A stretch of 64,000 nucleotides of DNA, from positions 682,001 through 746,000 of the forward strand of contig CANTUR010000169.1 of NCBI GenBank assembly GCA_947683625.1, written 5' to 3'. Positions within the stretch are counted from its first letter, which is position 1. Every line of letters begins with the position of its first letter. A model generated the notes under the pieces. The model ran no database searches. It was not told the DNA's origin and saw only the letters and a program-made list of their open reading frames with translations. Shown here piece after piece: positions 57,115 to 64,000 of the stretch. Both the position numbers and the translations under genes were made by a program. The DNA comes from Mallotus nudiflorus (taxonomy: Eukaryota; Streptophyta; Magnoliopsida; Malpighiales; Euphorbiaceae).

Positions 57115-59536
57115 TATATATATATTATAATTATTAGGGTTAAAGTTAAAGTTTTATTATATATAATAAAAAATAAAACACTCATCTCCCTCACCCTCAC
57201 CCCGACGCCCCCCTCACCCCCTCCCACCATCTGCAACACCGATCAGAGGCTGTCAGAGTGCCTCCTGGCGTGCCATCGTCTCCTCCAGCAGCTCCACCAC
57301 CTCCCACCATCCTCTTCGACGCTGGTTGTACCTGTGGAAGTCAGAATTTGCAGAAACTTCACCCACCTCCGTTCAAGCCGAATTTGGCCACCAAATTCGA
57401 CATCGCTGGTCTCTTTCCCTTCCTTGAGCACCGGTGAGTGTGTCTCTAAGCTTGGTTTCACTTGGTTTGGCCAAGATTTTGGTGGTGAGCTTGATTTCAA
57501 TTTCGACCATTTTTGTTTCTCTATTTTTTTGAACTTCAATTTTTGATATTCAAGCTTAATTCCTTCACAAAAGTTGATTCTACTAGCTTAATCTACATCC
57601 TAGAATTTTTGTGGAATTATTAGAATTTATTTTGATTTTTTGTGAATTTTTTATTATTTTATTATTATTTTCTAATTTTCGTAAATTAATTAAATAAATT
57701 GTGAAATTGTGATTTTTAGTGTTTATGGTGGTTGGGAATAATTATAGAATTTAATTTATAATTTTTGTGATTATTGTGAAATTATTATAATTTTATATAG
57801 TTTATGTGAAATTTGGAAATTTAGGTTAAATATGTATTTTGTTAAAATTAATTGGTTAATTGAGTATAATTATTGATTTTATTAAATTATATGTTGAGAA
57901 AATAATTTTAGAGTAAGTATATAATTTTTATTGAATTTTTGAGTAATTATAGTATATTATATGAATTTTTATATACTAGGGGTATTTTGGTAATTTGATA
58001 GTCATTTTAGTTAAATATTAAGTTTAATTGGTTTTAATAATTATTTGAGGTATAAAATGACTTTTACAAATTTTTTACTATTTTTAACTAATTAAAACTG
58101 TTTTTTGATTTTTTTTTTCAAATTATATATAATATACTATTTTTGCAAATAAATGGGTTTTTAGTAATTTTTAATATGCTTTTGGACTAATTAAGTAAAT
58201 TGGATTTATAAAATGAATTTTCATTAATATTTGTAAATTTATTGAGAATTATCAATTTTTAATAATATTATATTATTTTAGGGTTTTTAAGTAATTATCG
58301 GTAATATAATTATTTTTAATGTTTAAATATATAGATTTCTATATTTTGGCATAAAAAGGGTATTTTTAGTATTTATGGAATTTAAATATATTTTGTGTAT
58401 ATCTTGTGAATTGTGAACCTCGGTCGGTGTAAATTGTAGATTGAGGTTCGACCGAGGGGTTGTGTGGATATTCTATATTCGAAGTGTATTTTCTTGTAGG
58501 ACCGGCTCAACTTTTTAAATAGAGAGATGTCCGTTTTATAGAGGAGGTTCTACCAAAATTTTGATAGAATTCTCGTAAAATGTGACATCAGGTCTGATTC
58601 TGTATTTCTTTGTGTCTAGAATTCTAGATTTAGTCTCTAGAAGTTAAATTAAAATCATTCTGATTTTTGTATTGTGATTGATTGTTAGTTGCACCGAGAC
58701 AGAGGCCTAGTGGACTAGGCCCGTCAGACCTGTCTCATGGAGCACACAACTGTGAGTTGTTATTTTATATATGTGTGTATTTAGGTTGCATGTTTTAGAA
58801 ATATATGTTTTAATTGCATGATTTATGCATAAATTGTTTTAATAAATTATTAGTATATTGTAGATATATTTTTAGTATATTTTTGATATACTTTGAAATA
58901 AATGCTTGTTTTACTCTTGATTTATACCCAAATTATTTTAAGTACATATATGGCTTATTTTATAATTGAATTGAATTTATCTGACATATATATACTCAAA
59001 ATATAATTAGTTTATTTTTGGTATATTTCTAGTATATATATGGTTTATATTGCCATTTAAATTAATATCATGCATTATTTATTTTATGAATGTATGAGTT
59101 TATTTTAATGAAGGATATCAATAGAATGTGCTACCTAGTGGGCAGCACTAGAACCAAGTACGTACCGGTACGGTGATAGATTGTAGGTTAAATTACTAAC
59201 CTATTTGTAGATTATGATTGGATTATTTGATGTAAGATGTGATTTGAGAGTGTGATTACTGGAGCTCGGTTGACCAAGTGTCTCGGGGCCAATCACACTG
59301 ACAGTCAGACTGCTGGAGCTTGGTTGACTTAGTGTCTTGGGGCCAGTCTATTATCCAAATGAAATGAGTGAATTTATTTGAAACTAAGTGAGCCTGTATG
59401 GTTAAAGTGTTATCTATTATTATTTGAGGTTTCGATTATTTAGGGTTCTATTTGATCCTTCTTAAATAAATATTTTTTTTAGAACTATATATGAAGTGAC
59501 TTCTCAGCATCTATGTGTACGTGTCTGCACACACAC

Positions 59537-59595
<59 letters not shown>

Positions 59596-60113
59596 TATGT
59601 TTGAATACATTTGTTATATAGGAGATGCATGTATATATATTATAACAATTCACTCAATGAGGTCTGACTACCCTCCGTTGATTTTTTTTAGGAGAGTCTT
59701 CGTCTGTAGACCTCAGTAGCAGGCTTGTACGCCGGGTTTCTTCCACTCTGACTTTATTGTGTAAACTGCTTACTTGAGTTTAGTTTGTATTCTAGACACT
59801 GCAATAGTAGTTGTTGTACTTTAATTTGTTGTGAGTTGTATTTATATATATGCATGTATGAGATTTAAATTTCAGAATGTTAAACTAAAAATTTGTACTA
59901 AAAGATTTTGTTATATATATGAGATGGATTTTATGTTATTTAAAATGAGTTGAGGAATTATTATTTTTATATGTGAGATTAAATTTCCGTTGTACAAATA
60001 TTTTACCTATTATATTATATTGCTTCTATTTTCAAGACTTGCTACGGGTTCCGGATTTGAAAGAATTTCCATTCCCTAGCACCGGTCATGACTCCTATTT
60101 TGGGTCATGACAA
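57115..60113 (+). repeat. Element C 3' LTR, lacking its first ~230 bases
   Basis: Matches 51235-54203 of the 5' LTR and ends GGGTCATGACA. Joined directly to RT coding sequence in an AT-rich stretch (tatatatatattataatt). Confidence 0.88.
59526..59592. repeat. (AC)n(AT)n microsatellite
   Basis: Same LTR position as 53590-53672. Confidence 0.9.
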
Positions 60114-60118
60114 CATCC
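60114..60118. repeat. Right target-site duplication of element C
   Basis: ACATC; reading across it restores the D LTR inverted-repeat block ('gtaaaatagacatc|cctctacc'). Confidence 0.92.
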
Positions 60119-61395
60119 CTCTACCGAAGTAGAGTCATTGTTGCAAGGAAAAAACACTACCATTCACAACACAATTCTACACTCAGGTCGGGTTCCCAAA
60201 CTACGCACAATCCTCGATCGAGATCACCACAATACTACCATCAAAACTAATTTAAATCATAAAAATACATAGCAAAATTTTATCAAAATCTAATTTGGCT
60301 ATAAAATAAATTCTTTTAAATAATGATATAAAAAAAATCCAAATTTTCATTTAATCCAATAAAATTCCTTATTTAACATATAATATCTATATTTAAGAAT
60401 TGTAATTTATAAAATTTTAGAAATTCATAAAAATGTATATTAGTACTAATATTAATTAAATCAACCAAATAATTAAATAGTATTATATTTACATATATTA
60501 TATTATTTCTAGAAAAATTAATCTATAATTAACAAAATATATAAAAATACGAATTTAATTGATAAAATTATTTTATGCCTTCTAAAATTAAAATTATCAT
60601 TATACACAATAATTTAACTACAAATTTACTAAAACCCAATTAAAATCAATTTATACAATTTTCTCTAAAAATTCATATTTCACATAAGCTTTTAAAATTT
60701 CATAACTTAAAATCTATAATTAATTTTAACAAACTTCCTTCACATGATAAACTATAAAAAATATATAGAATTTAATAAAAATAAGAAAAATTCGCAACTC
60801 GGAACTGTGTGAACAGTAACCGACACTCAAAAAATTTTAAATTTTCAAATAATTTCAGAAAATTAAATAAAAACTTACCCTTACATAGCTAATGATCTCT
60901 ACAACAAGATCACTAAAGGAAATTAAGCCTAATACTCAACTATTGAAATTCAAAATTGCAACCATCTGACGTCGGAATCTTTACCGGAGGTCAATTGAAA
61001 TCTGGTTAAACTAGGGGCAAAACGGGAAGAAAAGGGAAAAGGGGCTGCAGTCGGTGGCTAGGGGAGGGGTTGGGCTGTTGTCTAGTGTGTCATGGTGGTC
61101 GGCACACTACTGGTGGCGGCGGCGCAATGCTGGTAGTGGGACAGGACAGTGATGAGGGAGAAGAAAAAGAAAAAGAATAAAGAAAGAGAAGAGAAAAGAA
61201 AAGAAAGGAAAAAAAGAAAAGGTTAATATATATATATATATATATATATCAACACTCTCCAATAATATTTTCTCTCCCAAAATAATAATAATAGTAAAGT
61301 AAAAAAAATAAAATAATACATTACTAAAAATAAAATAATCATAATCAATACGAAATAATTTAATTTAGTTAATAATAAAAATTCAAAGTATTACA
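60119..61395 (-). repeat. Element D 3' LTR, second part
   Basis: Continues the D LTR after element C, with the purine-rich GC patch at 61010-61225, a TA microsatellite at about 61225-61249 and the end AGTATTACA. Confidence 0.82.
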
Positions 61396-61410
61396 ATCTC
61401 TCCACCTTAA
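61396..61410 (-). other. Polypurine tract of element D
   Basis: Minus strand TTAAGGTGGAGAGAT directly before TGTAATAC. Confidence 0.7.
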
Positions 61411-61439
61411 TAAAAATTCATCCTCGAATTTTAATAAAC

Positions 61440-61870
61440 ACAAGATATAAAGTTTTTCATTGAATAAAAAGATAAGGGTATGTTCCTCACGTCACTGCCT
61501 CGACCTCCCATATACAGTCTTCAACAGTGTGATTGCTTTACAAAACTTTCACCATTGGAATCTCCTTAGTGTGAAGTTGATGAACTTGGCAATCCACAAT
61601 CACCACAGGATACTCCTCATATGACAGATATTCACCGAGCTCTACTGCTTGAAGTTGCAGAACATGGGAAGGATCAGAGATATACTTCCTCAACATTGAT
61701 ATATGGAGCACTGGATGGACTAGAGATATTTCAGGCAGTAACACCAATTTATAAGCCACCTCTCTAACTCTCGAACTTATCTTGAATGGTCCAGTGTCTT
61801 TGGGAGCTAGCTTACCCTTCTTACCGAATCTCATCACCTCTTTCATTAGAGACACTTTCAAGAACATCAT
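61440..61870 (-). pseudogene. Element D integrase C-terminus and chromodomain-like tail
   Basis: Minus strand: 'KLAPKDTGPFKISSRVREVA', 'LVHPVLHISMLRKYISDPSH', 'YEEYPVVIVDCQVHQLHTKE'; then after 'MVKVL' and a stop the frame continues with 'SNHTVEDCIWEVEA' and 'TYPYLF'. Better preserved than the same region of A and B. Lies next to the polypurine tract. Confidence 0.82.
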
Positions 61871-61980
61871 ATCTCCAACTTAAAAGGATAAATCCTTTCT
61901 CTTCGGGTCCGTATAACTCTTCTATCTGTTGAAGGCTATCTTTAACCTTTGCTAGATAATATGGACTTCTCTGCAGTTAC

Positions 61981-62451
61981 CTACACTAATTTTAGTCCTG
62001 TCAGCTGTCTTTCTCCAATTTCCCAACATAAAGGCAATTTACACTTCTTACTATATAATGCTTCATATGGTGCCATTTCTATACTTGCATGGTAACTTTT
62101 GTTGTATACAAATTTGATTAATGGTAAGTGTAAATCCATCACACACATCCTCAACATATCCTCTAATGTCTGAATGGTCCTCTCTAACTGACCATCTATT
62201 TGAGGATGAAATGTTGTGCTAAAGTCTACTTTAGTACTCGAAGCCTTGTGCAATTCTTGCTAAAAGACTGAAGTGAAAGTGGCTCCTCTATTGGATACTA
62301 TACTTACTGGTACCCCATGGAGACAAATAATTCTATTAACAAACAATCTTGCCAATCTGTTAGTGGAGTACATATTCTTAATTAGCAGAAAGTGCGCTAA
62401 CTTAGTTAACCTATCAACTATCACCCAAATAGCATCATAACCTCCAGTCAT
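61981..62451 (-). pseudogene. Element D integrase core
   Basis: Minus strand: 'MTGGYDAIWVIVDRLTKLAH' with the first catalytic Asp, 'VSIVSNRGATFTSVF' in which the second Asp reads Asn (SNRG), then after a stop 'TTFHPQIDGQLERTIQTLED' with the Glu kept, and 'SIEMAPYEALYSKKCKLPLC'. Loss of the second Asp alone would abolish strand transfer. No zinc-binding region is readable at 62460-62620. Confidence 0.8.
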
Positions 62452-62628
62452 AAAATATCTTAGTAGAACTTGGATGAATACTGTAAGCAGAAAAATGTGT
62501 CTCTTTCATAATCTCCTCCTCAAATCATCCACATATAACACACATACCCTAGTGCCCAACTATAATATGCCCTCTCTGTCAAACACAAAGTCTCTGGATT
62601 GACCTTGTTGTACTTCAAATATAATCTT

Positions 62629-63200
62629 CTATAACTGTGGATCTCTTCTCTGAGCTACTTTAACTCTATCCAAGTACACTGATCGTACTCTAAACTGAGC
62701 TAAAAGACACCTATTTATTACTTTTAATGGTAACCCTTGATTAATTAGCTCATGCAACTCTTGAATAATTGGCCTCCTTTTCATGCAAATATGAGCAAGA
62801 CTACCCATTGACGTCCTACTCAAAGCATCGACTACTACATTGGCTTTCCTCGGATGGTACAAAATAGAACAATCATAGTCCTTTAGAAGTTCCATCCATC
62901 TTCTTTACTTTAGATTGATATCTCTCAGTTGGAATATGTATTTCAGGCTCTTATGATCGGTGTATATTTTATAAGTTACACCATACAAGTAATGCCTCCA
63001 AATTTTCAATGCAAACACCATGGCTACCATTTTCAGATCATGAATAGGATAATTCTACTTGTGCATCTTCAACTGTCTTAAAGCATAAGCAACTACTCTA
63101 CCATCTTACATCAACACACATCCCAATCCTACTTGGGAAGCATCACAATACACGGTATTCCCTTAACTTCTAGAGGGTAATGTCAATACTGGAGCTAAAG
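62629..63200 (-). pseudogene. Element D RNase H
   Basis: On the minus strand 62895-62629 reads 'MELLKDYDCSILYHPRKANV', 'VVDALSRTSMGSLAHI' and 'LLAQFRVRSVYLD'. The last catalytic Asp ('VVDALSR') is kept. The upstream part (62900-63200) contains 'FQLRDINL'-like and 'ASQVGLGCVLM'-like remnants with stops. Confidence 0.72.
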
Positions 63201-64000
63201 TCAATATATCCTTAAGTAATTAGAAGTGCTCTTCACATCTATCTATCCATATAAACTTAGCACTCTTCTAGGTCAACCTTGTTAAAGATGCATCAATCTT
63301 GGAGAAATCTTTCATAAATCTCCTATAGTAGCTAGCTAAACCTAGAAAATTCCTTACTTCCTTGACTGTTGTAGGCCTCAACCACTCTATAATAGCTTTT
63401 ATCTTCTTAGGATTAACCTGTATATCATCTTTAGACACCACATCGCCTAGGAATGCCATTTGATCCAACCAAAATTCACACTTGGAGAATTTGGCGTACA
63501 ATTGGTGTTATCTTAAGGTCTGCAACACCATTTTCAAGTGCATAACATGCTCCGCTTCACTCTTAGAATACACAAGATGTCATTAATGAAAATTATAATA
63601 AATTGATCCAAGATGGCCTAAACACTTGATTCATTAAGTCCATGAAGGCTACTGGTGCGTTAGTTAGTCCAAAGGACATCATTAAGAATTTATAATGGCC
63701 ATACCTCATCCAAAATGATGTCTTAGGTACATCTCCACCTCTTATCCTTAGTTGATGATACCCAGACCTTAAGTCAATCTTAGAGAAACATTAAGCTCCT
63801 TGAAGTTGATCGAACAAGTCATTAATCCTTTGGAGTGGGTATTTATTCTTAATGGTGACTTTGTTCAATTGTCTGTAGTCGATACAAAGTTAGAGACTAT
63901 CATCTTTCTTTTTTATAAACAATACTGGAGCACCCCAAGGTGATGTACTGGGTCTGATAAAACCCTTATCAAATAACTCTTACAACTGCTCGTTAACCTC
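63201..64000 (-). pseudogene. Element D reverse transcriptase (runs off the window)
   Basis: Minus strand 63501-63268 reads 'MYAKFSKCEFWLDQMAFLGD', 'VSKDDIQVNPKKIKAIIEWL' and 'RNFLGLASYYRRFMKDFSKI'. Upstream, near 63570-63605, the catalytic box reads 'FIIIFINDIL': the first Asp of the pair is Asn, and one base is missing immediately after. 'YGHYKFLMMSFGLTNAPVAF' follows at about 63640-63705, and the fingers region reaches the window end. Confidence 0.8.

Larger units (their letters stand above)
51004..60113 (+). mobile_element. Element C: internally deleted chromovirus-type element
   Basis: 9.1 kb with perfect ACATC duplications. 5' LTR 51004-54203, initiator-Met primer site, gag, protease and reverse transcriptase on the plus strand. 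Then near 57115 the sequence jumps from just after the RT into the LTR, about 230 bases past the LTR start. RNase H, integrase, chromodomain, polypurine tract and the first part of the 3' LTR are missing. It cannot move on its own. Confidence 0.92.
49561..64000 (-). mobile_element. Element D: chromovirus-type Ty3/gypsy element, runs out of the window
   Basis: The 3' LTR starts TGTCACACCC at 49561 and ends TATTACA at 61395, with element C inserted into it. A purine tract, a chromodomain-type tail, integrase, RNase H and reverse transcriptase follow on the minus strand to the window end. Gag, primer site and 5' LTR lie outside. The left boundary cuts a B' LTR. Confidence 0.85.

Overview
This is plant nuclear DNA, most likely from pericentromeric or other heterochromatin of an angiosperm (probably a eudicot). 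It is strongly AT-rich, and almost every base pair that can be explained belongs to Ty3/gypsy LTR retrotransposons stacked inside one another. The coding domains are plant-type chromovirus (Tekay/Del-like) and Tat/Ogre-like gag-pol. I see no intact host gene, tRNA, rRNA or CRISPR array. The species cannot be named from the sequence alone.

Layout. 1-2620 and 13664-14552 are old family-B and B' LTR sequence split by element A (2621-13663, minus strand, two ~3 kb LTRs, decayed chromovirus gag-pol). 14553-17677 is low-copy AT-rich DNA. Element E (17683-34605, plus strand, perfect ATACT target duplication) is a 16.9 kb Tat/Ogre-like element. 34611-36466 is the other half of the low-copy DNA. Element B (36467-48265, minus strand) is badly rearranged, and its 3' LTR carries a family-C solo LTR (38096-41312, perfect ATCAA duplication). 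48266-49560 is a second B' LTR piece, cut by element D (49561 to beyond the window end, minus strand). The 3' LTR of D is interrupted by a family-C element (51004-60113, plus strand, perfect ACATC duplication) that has lost RNase H and integrase. Visible order of events: B and B' first; then A into B', the C solo LTR into B, and D into B'; then C into D.

The most interesting part is the 3' third of element E. Between integrase and the 3' LTR, on the strand opposite to gag-pol, lie two intron-containing genes: a plant-mobile-domain (PMD) gene (31450 to 28835, at least six exons, most of them bounded by consensus GT/AG sites) and a DUF7745-like gene (28389 to 27168, two exons with matching phase). 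The PMD gene has an upstream TATA-like box and a pyrimidine-rich leader. Next to them sit a 37-bp tandem array, a ~44-bp tandem array, and clusters of a GC-rich palindrome (core GAGGCGATCGCCTC) that recur in both LTRs and in the non-coding parts around the antisense genes.

All coding regions are decayed. Most premature stops I could trace are TAG/TAA/TGA where relatives have, or the family expects, CAG, CAA, CGA or TGG, the signature of methyl-cytosine deamination. All four chromovirus LTR families share a conserved nested inverted repeat.
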